Positions 5,950 through 13,242 of a stretch of DNA of 25,011 bases are shown piece by piece. How positions within the stretch are numbered: position 1 is the stretch's first letter; each line of letters begins with the position of its first letter. Source of the stretch: an uncultured Acholeplasmataceae bacterium (GTDB lineage Bacteria; Bacillota_I; Bacilli_A; RF39; UBA660); contig CAJKWD010000016.1 of assembly GCA_905203475.1 (NCBI GenBank), forward strand, positions 1-25,011, given 5' to 3'. A program made the translations under genes and the position numbers. The notes beneath the pieces are model-generated. The model was not told the DNA's origin, searched no databases, and worked only from the letters and a program-made list of their open reading frames with translations.

Positions 5950-7977
5950 GTGAAACAATATCAATTAATTGGTTTAAAAACCATGGAAGATGCTATTAAA
6001 ATTGAAGAGGAGTTAAAAAAAGTAACACAGTTAGAACAAGTTCGAGTAGATTATATGAACGCTACTTTAAGTATATCCAATAAGCGGGTATCAAAATCTT
6101 TACTTATTAAAATAAAAGCAATTGTAAAAATGATTGATAAACATATATTTATCCACAGGAAAAAGCAAAAAAGATTTCTTTTATCCACAGTATTGTTTGT
6201 TATTTCATTAGTATTATTCACTTTTTCGTATTTTTTTCAACCACAAGTATTTTTATCCACAGTATTTTTTATAACTAGTATTGTAATTGGTAGTATTTTA
6301 CTATTTTATCCACAGGAAAATCTTTTTTCAAAATTCTATTTTTGGCAAGAACGTATATTCACTTTCATAGTTACTATTATTTTATTGATATTACATCTTC
6401 CCTTATTATCTATTGTTATTTTAATCTTATCGAATGGCATTAATTTGTTTGAAAATATACTATATCATTTTTTACATAAAAAACATTTTTCTATGAATGA
6501 TTCTTTTCAATTTACCAATATAAAAAATGAGAATCATATTGTACGTATTCCAGTGACAGAAGTACAAATTGATGATATTATTTATGTGAAACCAGGTGAG
6601 AGAATACCAGTTGATGGTATTATTATCGATGGTAAAAGCCATGTTATGTATGATGTTTTAAATCCACATGCTGAACAAGTTACAACTCATATACATATGG
6701 AAGTATATGGGGGAATGTTAAATATAGATGGAGTACTTGCTATTCAAGTGACTAAAGATTTTTTACATTCTAAAAGGATTCAAATGGAAGAATTTGTAAG
6801 AGATTATCAATTTTCCAATATTAAAACATTACAACATATGAAAAATTGTTTTTTTACTTATAAGATTGTAATATGGTTATTGATTTTATTTGTTATAAGT
6901 GTTCCTTTCTTTTATCCACAGGAAAATATTTCTTATCTTTTTATATGTTCTTTGTTATTGTTATCGCGTCTTGGGTTTATTGGTGAGTTAATTTTATTGT
7001 ATTGGAATATCGAATGGAACTGTTTAAAACAAAATGGAATTTTAGTACGAGGTATAGAACCATTGGATTTATTAAGTCATATAAAACATATTATATTTGA
7101 TTTAGAACATACATTGACATATGGTCGTGATATAGTGGCTAAATTAGTAAACCATACTCGTTATAGCGATGAAGAATTATTATACTATGTTGCTTGTGCT
7201 GAAGAGTATTCTATTAATTCTGTTGCTTTAGCCATTAAACATAGTTATGGAAAACGCATTAATACTAGTGTTTTAAGTAACTATCAAGAATTATCTGGTT
7301 TAGGCGTGAAAGTGGATGTTGAAAAACAAACGGTTTTGGTAGGTAATGAAGGATTACTGACGAAGTATGGTGTTTGGGTAGAGAAACCATCAAAAGAAAT
7401 AGGAACAGTATTACATATTGCAATTGATCAAGAATATGCTGGCTATATTGTTGTCAGAGATGAAGTAAAACCAGAGGTATTAAATTGGCTACACAGATGT
7501 CGTAAATGTGGTTTACAGCACATGAGAGTAATCAGTGGTGAATCAGAAAACTTTGTAGATATGGTCTCTCAGCAACTAGGCATTCCCGAATATTTAAGTC
7601 GTTTATCATTAGCAGATAAAAATCGTGCTTTAGAACGTTATCGCTTTGAAGAGAAAAAAAGCTTTGCTTTTGTATCGAACAATCAAAAATTGTTGGCAGA
7701 TCATCATGCAGATTTAAATATTATGATAAAAAGTATAGAAGATGATTTTTGCCATGATGCTGAGATATTAATTTGTGATGGAAAAGATTTAGAGATTGTG
7801 AAAAGAACCGCAAATCGCTTACGTAGACGTTCATGGATAGGTGTTATTTTATTTCTATTTATTCAATTCTGTTTATTATTTTTACTATGTATTGGAAAAC
7901 TACCAATTTATTTAATTCCCATTATAGGAATGTTATTTGATTGCTTATTAGTTATACTTTACAAAAAGAGAGCATAG
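5950..7977 (+). CDS. Degenerate P1B-type (heavy-metal) P-type ATPase homologue
   Basis: 675 residues from GTG 5950, chosen for the GGGTGA just upstream; GTG 5938 is an alternative. The layout is that of a P1B ATPase: an HMA-like ferredoxin fold without CxxC (1-50), helices (~72-165), an actuator domain with PGERIPVDG (215-223), more helices (~300-355), P and N domains (~375-630) and two final helices. Every catalytic motif is altered. The actuator TGES is replaced around YDVLNPHAEQ (234-243). The transmembrane CPx is absent (FICSLLLLSR). DKTGTLT has become DLEHTLT, keeping D384. TGD has become SGE (529-531). GDGxNDxxAL has become SNNQKLLADH. The frame is fully open and full length, so this is a retained, probably transport-inactive protein rather than a decayed gene. 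Five DnaA boxes lie inside it. Weak D384 phosphorylation cannot be excluded. Confidence 0.85.
   Translation: MKQYQLIGLKTMEDAIKIEEELKKVTQLEQVRVDYMNATLSISNKRVSKSLLIKIKAIVKMIDKHIFIHRKKQKRFLLSTVLFVISLVLFTFSYFFQPQVFLSTVFFITSIVIGSILLFYPQENLFSKFYFWQERIFTFIVTIILLILHLPLLSIVILILSNGINLFENILYHFLHKKHFSMNDSFQFTNIKNENHIVRIPVTEVQIDDIIYVKPGERIPVDGIIIDGKSHVMYDVLNPHAEQVTTHIHMEVYGGMLNIDGVLAIQVTKDFLHSKRIQMEEFVRDYQFSNIKTLQHMKNCFFTYKIVIWLLILFVISVPFFYPQENISYLFICSLLLLSRLGFIGELILLYWNIEWNCLKQNGILVRGIEPLDLLSHIKHIIFDLEHTLTYGRDIVAKLVNHTRYSDEELLYYVACAEEYSINSVALAIKHSYGKRINTSVLSNYQELSGLGVKVDVEKQTVLVGNEGLLTKYGVWVEKPSKEIGTVLHIAIDQEYAGYIVVRDEVKPEVLNWLHRCRKCGLQHMRVISGESENFVDMVSQQLGIPEYLSRLSLADKNRALERYRFEEKKSFAFVSNNQKLLADHHADLNIMIKSIEDDFCHDAEILICDGKDLEIVKRTANRLRRRSWIGVILFLFIQFCLLFLLCIGKLPIYLIPIIGMLFDCLLVILYKKRA
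6148..6314 (+). promoter_or_regulatory. Cluster of four DnaA boxes within the ATPase-like gene
   Basis: The perfect 9-mer TTATCCACA occurs at 6149-6157, 6181-6189, 6253-6261 and 6306-6314, always on the + strand and always inside the longer word TTTATCCACAG. A one-mismatch copy, TTATTCACT, lies at 6214-6222. Flanks fall into two classes: GGAAAA after copies 1 and 4, GTATT after copies 2 and 3. DnaA, the replication initiator, binds this 9-mer. The copies fall in all three codon phases of the host gene, so protein repeats do not explain them. Confidence 0.75.
6912..6920 (+). promoter_or_regulatory. Fifth DnaA box, 600 bases downstream
   Basis: TTATCCACA with the same TTTATCCACAGGAAAA context as copies 1 and 4 of the upstream cluster and the same orientation, in the same gene. 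Confidence 0.65.
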
Positions 7978-7988
7978 CTCTTTTTTTT
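7963..7988 (+). terminator. Terminator overlapping the ATPase-like stop codon
   Basis: AAAAAGAG (7963-7970) pairs with CTCTTTTT (7978-7985), followed by Ts. The stop codon (7975-7977) is in the loop. Confidence 0.8.
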
Positions 7989-8016
7989 ATGCATATACTG
8001 AATTGAGGTGAAATTC

Positions 8017-8847
8017 ATGGCATATTTCATTGATATTATAAAAGGTTGTTTGATTGGGATTGGTAAAATTTTACCTGGTGTAAGTGGAGCGATGATAGCC
8101 ATGAGTTTCGGAGTCTATGATCAAGCCATTCATGCTTTGCGTCATTATCGAAAAGATATGATTAAAAATACTTTGTTTTTGGGAAGTTTAGCACTTGGTA
8201 TTATTTTTGCTATAGTATGTTGTAGTCATGTTGTATCTTTTTTCTTAGAACATTATTACTTAACAACTATGTTATTATTTATTGGTTTAATTTTAGGGGG
8301 AATTCCCAGTATTTATCACAAAATAAAAAAAGATGTTTTTCACTTTTCCTATTTACTTGTTTTTGCTTTTTCTTTCTTTTTTGTATTTTTTTTGAGTAAA
8401 TTTCAAATGACAGATGCACAGTTACAAACGGGATCGCCAACTATGATGTTTCTGTTGATGCTGTTAATTGGACTCATTGATGCTTTTACAATGGTAATAC
8501 CTGGTATTAGTGGAACAGCAGTCTTTATGATTTTAGGTTTATATCCTATGTATTTGACATTTATTCAAAAGATAGGAGATTTTTCTTTTGTGTTTCATTC
8601 TATGGGAACTTTCTTTCCATATGGGATTGGTTTATTATTTGGAGTTTTATTTATGGTATGGCTCATGGATTATCTTTTAAATAACCATTATAAAATGACT
8701 TATTGTGGTATTTTAGGTTTTTCTCTTTCTTCTTTGTTGTATTTATTTTTAGAAACTTTATCTCGAAATTATACAGTGACTGATATTGTGGCTGGATTAA
8801 TGTGTCTTGTTGTTGGATATATTTTTGGACATAAGTTTGATTCATAG
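8017..8847 (+). CDS. DUF368/PopT-family undecaprenyl-phosphate translocase
   Basis: 276 residues, start at ATG 8017 preceded by GAGGTG. A polytopic membrane protein with about eight helices. It shows the two inverted half-motifs of DUF368: P20-G-V-S-G24 in the first half and P162-G-I-S-G166 in the second, each at the head of a re-entrant hydrophobic stretch. DUF368 (PopT) proteins return undecaprenyl phosphate, the lipid carrier for peptidoglycan and teichoic acid precursors, to the cytoplasmic face of the membrane. The family assignment is strong; the exact substrate is taken from characterised homologues. It follows the ATPase-like terminator and precedes the CotO-like gene by 25 bases with no terminator between, so the two may be co-transcribed. 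It fits the envelope theme of this region. Confidence 0.88.
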   Translation: MAYFIDIIKGCLIGIGKILPGVSGAMIAMSFGVYDQAIHALRHYRKDMIKNTLFLGSLALGIIFAIVCCSHVVSFFLEHYYLTTMLLFIGLILGGIPSIYHKIKKDVFHFSYLLVFAFSFFFVFFLSKFQMTDAQLQTGSPTMMFLLMLLIGLIDAFTMVIPGISGTAVFMILGLYPMYLTFIQKIGDFSFVFHSMGTFFPYGIGLLFGVLFMVWLMDYLLNNHYKMTYCGILGFSLSSLLYLFLETLSRNYTVTDIVAGLMCLVVGYIFGHKFDS

Positions 8848-8872
8848 GCATATAAGTATAGTGGAGGTTATT

Positions 8873-9199
8873 ATGAATAAAAAATTACCAAAAGTGTTTC
8901 AAAATCATTTAACACATCCTGTACAAAATAATCGTGATATTTATTATTCTAAAGTGAAAGAAGCAACGCCTCAAGAAGAACGAAGTAATCGCTCGATACG
9001 TGGTAATACTGTTTATGAGAAAATACAAAATATGTTTTCTTCTCCTACCTATGTATATAAAGCCGATGTGGAAATTGTATTGAATAATGGAGAACATATG
9101 GTGCGTAAAGTAATTGGTAGTCATCAAGGACATTTAATTACTATGGATAATGAATTAATTCCAATAAATCAGATACAGGATATTTATTTTCACGAATAA
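8873..9199 (+). CDS. Probable CotO-like spore coat protein
   Basis: 108 residues from ATG 8873, preceded by GTGGAGG. The N-terminal half is polar and probably disordered (lysine/asparagine rich). Residues ~48-108 form a small beta domain: VYEKIQNMFSSPTYVYKADV, EIVLNNGEHMVRKVIGSHQG, HLITMDNELIPINQIQDIYF. The order 'I..lf..P..v.k..veI....G....g.v....g..i.......ipi..I..I.' resembles the C-terminal part of Bacillus CotO, a spore coat/crust morphogenetic protein. I call it from pattern and from the convergent neighbour, which is a CotY/Z-family coat protein. An unrelated small Sm-like or PRC-like beta protein is the main alternative. Confidence 0.55.
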   Translation: MNKKLPKVFQNHLTHPVQNNRDIYYSKVKEATPQEERSNRSIRGNTVYEKIQNMFSSPTYVYKADVEIVLNNGEHMVRKVIGSHQGHLITMDNELIPINQIQDIYFHE

Positions 9200-9225
9200 A
9201 AAAAAGAACCATTTGGTTCTTTTTT
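9200..9225. terminator. Bidirectional terminator between the coat-gene pair
   Basis: AAAAAAGAACC (9200-9210) / GGTTCTTTTTT (9215-9225), loop ATTT. It starts right after the + strand stop and overlaps the minus-strand stop. Confidence 0.88.
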
Positions 9226-9676
9226 AGATACAGACAAATGTATCGTTTAAACAACGTAATGCACATACACAGTTTAAATTCATTGTAAAGAATGAATTTG
9301 TTGCTACATATGGATTTGCAACATCAGCTGTATCTGGATTAGGTGCTAAGACACGGAATGTTGCACAACAACCGTCTATTTTTTCTACACGAAATACATT
9401 AGAACAAGTAACACCTACATTTCCACAAGTGACATCTTCTTTTGTTGTTGGCATACTCCAAGGTGTTCCATTTCCACAACAAGTATATAAGATAACTGGT
9501 CTTGTATTACAGCTTAATGGTGTTGTAACACCGCAACCTAAGAAACCTCTGTCACAAGTATCTAGGCAGTTATCAGCTTTGCAATTTGCATTTTGTTGTA
9601 GAATACAGATGACTGTAAGTATTTCAGCAATGCAACGGCAGTCATTGTTGTTTGAAGCATCATTGTTATTACACAT
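9224..9676 (-). CDS. CotY/CotZ-family cysteine-rich spore coat protein
   Basis: 150 residues from the ATG at 9676, chosen for GGGGTGG seven bases upstream; a longer in-frame start is 27 bases further. It is rich in cysteine: MCNNN, DCRCIAEILTVICILQQNA, then C-x4-C-x3-C (NCKADNCLDTCD), FLGCG, SCNTRPVILYTCCGNG, and more cysteines to the end at DTFVCI. The order 'C..c...i..I...Q.....C...C...CD...lG......NTRPv.LYt.cG.pw' is that of CotY/CotZ, whose members self-assemble through disulphides into the spore crust. It is expressed in the mother cell in Bacillus. A sigma-K-like promoter lies upstream, and the gene converges on the CotO-like gene. Together these are the best evidence here that the organism makes endospores. 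Confidence 0.85.
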   Translation of the reverse strand: MCNNNDASNNNDCRCIAEILTVICILQQNANCKADNCLDTCDRGFLGCGVTTPLSCNTRPVILYTCCGNGTPWSMPTTKEDVTCGNVGVTCSNVFRVEKIDGCCATFRVLAPNPDTADVANPYVATNSFFTMNLNCVCALRCLNDTFVCI

Positions 9677-9705
9677 ATTATCCACCCCTTTATTTGTTTT
9701 CAATA

Positions 9706-9732
9706 TAACATATGCGATGAAATATTTGATGT
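9706..9732 (-). promoter_or_regulatory. Sigma-K-like promoter of the coat gene
   Basis: On the minus strand: AC (9732-9731), a 16-base spacer, then CATATGTTA (9714-9706). This matches the sigma-K pattern AC-N16/17-CATAnnnTA. The predicted transcript start falls about 20 bases before the ATG at 9676 and just upstream of the GGGGTGG ribosome binding site. Sigma-K directs late mother-cell genes, including coat proteins. Confidence 0.6.
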
Positions 9733-9801
9733 GTGAGTGATTTACCTAGTTTTATAGAACCAAATAAAAGAAATATACATATAGTAAAGTGGAGGTACAA
9801 T

Positions 9802-10506
9802 ATGAAACCATTCATAGGAATTTTAGGTCGTAGTGAAGAATCAAAAACGGAGATGCCATTAATTTCAGTACAAGAAAAGGAGAGAATGGCAGTGATTAAA
9901 TCTGGAGGAATTCCTTTTTTAATTCTTCCTCCACAAACAGTTGAATATCGACGTAGTATACCTCGAGAATTACCAAAGCTAACAGAAGAAGAAAAAGCGA
10001 TGATAGATAGACAATTAGAAATTGCCGATGGAATTTTATTACCTGGTGGTGATATTAGTTATGAATATGATCGCTATGTTGTAACAAAAGCAATTGAAAA
10101 AGATATTCCTTTACTTGGAATATGTATGGGAATGCAAGTTATGTCTTTTTATAATAAGAAGCCTAATTTAAAAAAGATCGAAAAAGAACATAGCCATTTT
10201 AATCGTAAGAAAAAATATGTTCATCAAACATTTATCGATACGAAGTCAAAACTGTATGAAATTTTAAAACAAGAAAAAATCGAAGTCAATAGTATTCACC
10301 ATTATGAAGTACAGAAAGATGTTCAATTTAAAGTTGCTGCTATTAGTGCTGATGGAGTGATTGAAGCAATAGAATATCCAGACTGTCATTTTTGTATTGG
10401 TGTTCAGTTTCATCCAGAATTAAATATAGATACAGATGTGAATAGTCAAAAAATATTAGAAGCATTTGTAGAAGCCGCTTTACTTTATCATAGTCACCAT
10501 ATATAA
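9802..10506 (+). CDS. Class I glutamine amidotransferase-like hydrolase (peptidase C26)
   Basis: 234 residues from ATG 9802, preceded by GGAGG. It is a single class I glutamine amidotransferase domain of the gamma-glutamyl-GABA hydrolase type: ILGRSEE near the N-terminus, LLPGGDISYEYD (~78-89), nucleophile elbow GICMGMQ with C108, and GVQFHPE with H204 and E206 completing the Cys-His-Glu triad. Such enzymes cleave gamma-glutamyl amide bonds, for example gamma-glutamyl-GABA in putrescine degradation, or act on gamma-glutamyl peptides. The substrate cannot be read from the sequence, and no other putrescine gene is near. The patatin gene follows 16 bases downstream without a terminator, suggesting an operon. 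Confidence 0.88.
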   Translation: MKPFIGILGRSEESKTEMPLISVQEKERMAVIKSGGIPFLILPPQTVEYRRSIPRELPKLTEEEKAMIDRQLEIADGILLPGGDISYEYDRYVVTKAIEKDIPLLGICMGMQVMSFYNKKPNLKKIEKEHSHFNRKKKYVHQTFIDTKSKLYEILKQEKIEVNSIHHYEVQKDVQFKVAAISADGVIEAIEYPDCHFCIGVQFHPELNIDTDVNSQKILEAFVEAALLYHSHHI

Positions 10507-10522
10507 TAAACATGGTGGTATA

Positions 10523-11716
10523 ATGAAACGAGCAATTGTATTGTCTGGTGGAGGAGCCAAAGGTGCTTATCAAATTGGAGTATGGAAAGCATTAAAAAAG
10601 TTAAAAATAGATTATTCGATTGTTACTGGTACAAGTGTTGGTGCTTTAAATGGTGCTTTCTTTGTACAAAAAGATTATTTAAAAGCAGTTCATATGTGGT
10701 ACCACATGAGTTTTGCTCATGTCTTTGAACATATGGATGGAGATTATCATACATTAGAGGGTAAAAAGAATATTTTGCTTACATACGCAAAAGGAATATT
10801 AAATGGTGGTATGAATATCAGTCGTTTAGAAAAAACGTTAGAAAAGTATTTAAATGTAAAACGCTTTTATCATTCACCTATCGATTTTGGTTTAATTACT
10901 GTTAATGTAACTGATATGAAACCAGTTTCAATTTGTAAAAAAGATATTAATCCTCAGGATTTAAAAGATTATTTAATCGCATCTGCTTCTTGTTTTCCGG
11001 CATTTCCAATCAAAGAAATCCACGGAAAAAAATATATTGATGGTGGTTATTATGACAATATTCCTATTCATTTAGCCCTTGATTTAGGTGCTGATGAAAT
11101 CATTGCGGTTGATTTGAAAGCCATTGGCTTAAAAAAGAAAGTAAAAGATCGTTCTGTTCCCATTACTTATATTACTCCTCGTTGTGATTTAGGTTCTTTT
11201 CTTGTATTTGATAAAACATTGGCTCGTCGTGCTATGCGTTTAGGCTATTTAGATACGTTAAAAATCTTTCATAAGTTAGAGGGAAATTCTTATACTTTTT
11301 ATTGTGGTGAAATAGAGAAGTTAACGCATAAATATTTCGAACCATTTTATCAATTATTAGATTTAAAACAACAAGAATATATAAAACATAAATCTAAAAA
11401 TTTAGAAATGTTTGTCTTAGAAATAATGGAATTTTTAGGAAAAAGTTTTTCACTACCTGAAGATAGAATTTATTCTGCACGAAAGTTTTATTATTTATTA
11501 AAGAAAAAATTTAAAAAGACAAAACTATTAGATCTTCAGTCCATAAAAGAAGATTTAAAACGAAGTGAAACAGATAATTATATGGGGATCGCGTTAAAGC
11601 ATTGGTGTCAATTAAAAGACCATCGAGAAGAGATTGGTAAGAAGTTTCATTTTTTGCCAATGATGAAAATTGCTGCATCTTATTTAGAATATGTGATGAA
11701 TAGTAAAATATCTTAG
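10523..11716 (+). CDS. Patatin-like phospholipase
   Basis: 397 residues. The N-terminal ~200 residues are a complete patatin hydrolase domain: oxyanion loop SGGGAKGAYQIGVW (8-21), nucleophile elbow GTSVG with S38, and D173-G-G carrying the catalytic aspartate of the Ser-Asp dyad. The remaining ~200 residues are lysine-rich and helical with no motif I recognise; related patatin proteins of Bacillota carry similar C-terminal extensions. No signal peptide, so it is cytosolic or peripheral to the membrane. Substrates are probably phospholipid or acylglycerol esters. The start follows GGTGG. It is probably co-transcribed with the upstream amidotransferase, ends in a strong terminator, and lies next to cardiolipin synthase, so two lipid genes sit side by side. 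Confidence 0.9.
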   Translation: MKRAIVLSGGGAKGAYQIGVWKALKKLKIDYSIVTGTSVGALNGAFFVQKDYLKAVHMWYHMSFAHVFEHMDGDYHTLEGKKNILLTYAKGILNGGMNISRLEKTLEKYLNVKRFYHSPIDFGLITVNVTDMKPVSICKKDINPQDLKDYLIASASCFPAFPIKEIHGKKYIDGGYYDNIPIHLALDLGADEIIAVDLKAIGLKKKVKDRSVPITYITPRCDLGSFLVFDKTLARRAMRLGYLDTLKIFHKLEGNSYTFYCGEIEKLTHKYFEPFYQLLDLKQQEYIKHKSKNLEMFVLEIMEFLGKSFSLPEDRIYSARKFYYLLKKKFKKTKLLDLQSIKEDLKRSETDNYMGIALKHWCQLKDHREEIGKKFHFLPMMKIAASYLEYVMNSKIS

Positions 11717-11742
11717 AACACGGTTTTTAAAATCGTGTTTTT
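11717..11742 (+). terminator. Intrinsic terminator after the patatin gene
   Basis: AACACG (11717-11722) pairs with CGTGTT (11734-11739), the stem extended by T/A pairs, then Ts. It begins immediately after the stop codon. Confidence 0.8.
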
Positions 11743-11745
11743 CTG

Positions 11746-11754
11746 TGTTATACT
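11746..11754 (+). promoter_or_regulatory. Extended -10 promoter of the cls gene
   Basis: TGT-TATACT (11746-11754) without a good -35, 15 bases before ATG 11770. Confidence 0.5.
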
Positions 11755-11769
11755 AATATTGGTGGTATG

Positions 11770-13227
11770 ATGGATTTTAGCTTAGTATTTGTTTTATCAA
11801 TTTATATGATTAATTTAATTGCTGTTGTATTGCTTTTATTTTTTGAAAAGAAAACACCAACAGTAACTTTATCATGGTTATTGGTACTTACCTTTATGCC
11901 ATTATTTGGATTTATTTTATATTTCATGTTAGGCAGTACTTATAAATTAAAATTGATGACTCGAAAATATTCTTTAGAAAAAGTAGAAGAAGAATATAAT
12001 CAAGCATTTTTAAGATTACATCACAATGGACTACTTCCAAAAGTATATCAATATTATCAAGATATGGTTTTATTAAATGAGAAAAATTCTAGTAGTCTTT
12101 TGACACTTAAAAATGATTGTAAATTATATACAGATGCACATCAAAAATTTGATGATTTATTTACCGATATAAAAAATGCAAAAAAGAGTATTCATATTGC
12201 TTATTTTATCTATAAAACAAAAGATCAAGTGGGACAGGAATTATTACAATTATTAACAGAAAAGGCAAAAGAAGGAGTGCAGGTAAAATTAATATATGAT
12301 CGTTTAGGATGTTTAAAGACAAGAATAAAGGATTTTAAATCATTAAAAGAGGCAGGTGGACAGGTACTTCCGTTTTTACCTAGTTTATTTCGTACATGGT
12401 TTCATTTTAATTATCGATATCATCGTAAGATTGTCGTAATTGATGGTAAGATTGCTTATACAGGTGGTATTAATGTTGGTGATGATTATTTATCAAAGTA
12501 TCCGCATATACGGCCTTGGAGAGATAGTGCGATTCGTTTGGTTGGAGAAAGCGTAGCAATTATGCAATTGCGTTTTTTATGTGATTGGTACTTTCTTTAT
12601 AAACAAGATAAAACAAATCAACAACCATTTTTTATAGAGGATATCTTTGATAAGTCCATGACATCTTCAACTGTAGAAAATGACATGGGAATTCAAATTT
12701 TATCTAGTGGTCCGGATAGTGAAACCTCATATATTAAAGAATCATATATTAAAATGATTATGAGTGCGAAAAAGTATATTTATATAGAAACACCATATTT
12801 TGTTCCAGATGATACATTTTTAACAGTACTTAGAATGGCATGCTTATCAGGAATTGATGTGCGAATTATGTTGCCACAAAAGCCAGATAAACCTTATGTA
12901 TATGGAATAACTTTATCTTATGCCGAAGAGTTATTAAAAGCAGGTGCTAAAATATATTTACGAGAAGGTTTTTTACATGCGAAAAGTATTGTTGTTGATG
13001 ACTTTGTTACAAATATTGGAAGTTGTAATATTGATATTCGCTCTTTTGTATTAGACTATGAATTAAATGCACTTATTTATCAAAGAGAGTTTGCTTTAAA
13101 AAATAAAGAAGTTTTCCTTGAAGATATGAAACATAGTCGAGAACTTTATTTACAAGATATGAAAAAACGTAGCATTTTTATAAGAGCATTGCAAAAGATA
13201 TTACGTCTTTTTGCCCCTTTATCATAG
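11770..13227 (+). CDS. cls: Cardiolipin synthase (phospholipase D family)
   Basis: 485 residues from ATG 11770; ATG 11767 is adjacent, but GGTGGT is better placed for the second, as at the patatin gene. Two N-terminal transmembrane helices (~3-24 and ~34-54) are typical of bacterial cardiolipin synthases. Two HxKxxxxD motifs follow: H218-R-K-I-V-V-I-D and H403-A-K-S-I-V-V-D, each followed by the family's GG/GS.N turn (TGGIN, IGSCNID). It condenses two phosphatidylglycerol molecules into cardiolipin and glycerol at the membrane. The length is that expected of ClsA-type enzymes. The next gene starts 15 bases downstream without a terminator. Confidence 0.95.
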   Translation: MDFSLVFVLSIYMINLIAVVLLLFFEKKTPTVTLSWLLVLTFMPLFGFILYFMLGSTYKLKLMTRKYSLEKVEEEYNQAFLRLHHNGLLPKVYQYYQDMVLLNEKNSSSLLTLKNDCKLYTDAHQKFDDLFTDIKNAKKSIHIAYFIYKTKDQVGQELLQLLTEKAKEGVQVKLIYDRLGCLKTRIKDFKSLKEAGGQVLPFLPSLFRTWFHFNYRYHRKIVVIDGKIAYTGGINVGDDYLSKYPHIRPWRDSAIRLVGESVAIMQLRFLCDWYFLYKQDKTNQQPFFIEDIFDKSMTSSTVENDMGIQILSSGPDSETSYIKESYIKMIMSAKKYIYIETPYFVPDDTFLTVLRMACLSGIDVRIMLPQKPDKPYVYGITLSYAEELLKAGAKIYLREGFLHAKSIVVDDFVTNIGSCNIDIRSFVLDYELNALIYQREFALKNKEVFLEDMKHSRELYLQDMKKRSIFIRALQKILRLFAPLS

Positions 13228-13242
13228 AAAGAAGGTCGTTGT

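Noticed and set aside
6148..6920. The DnaA-box cluster as the chromosomal origin oriC
   Set aside because: No dnaA, dnaN, gidA or rpmH nearby, and the boxes lie within a coding gene. A titration or regulatory locus fits better.
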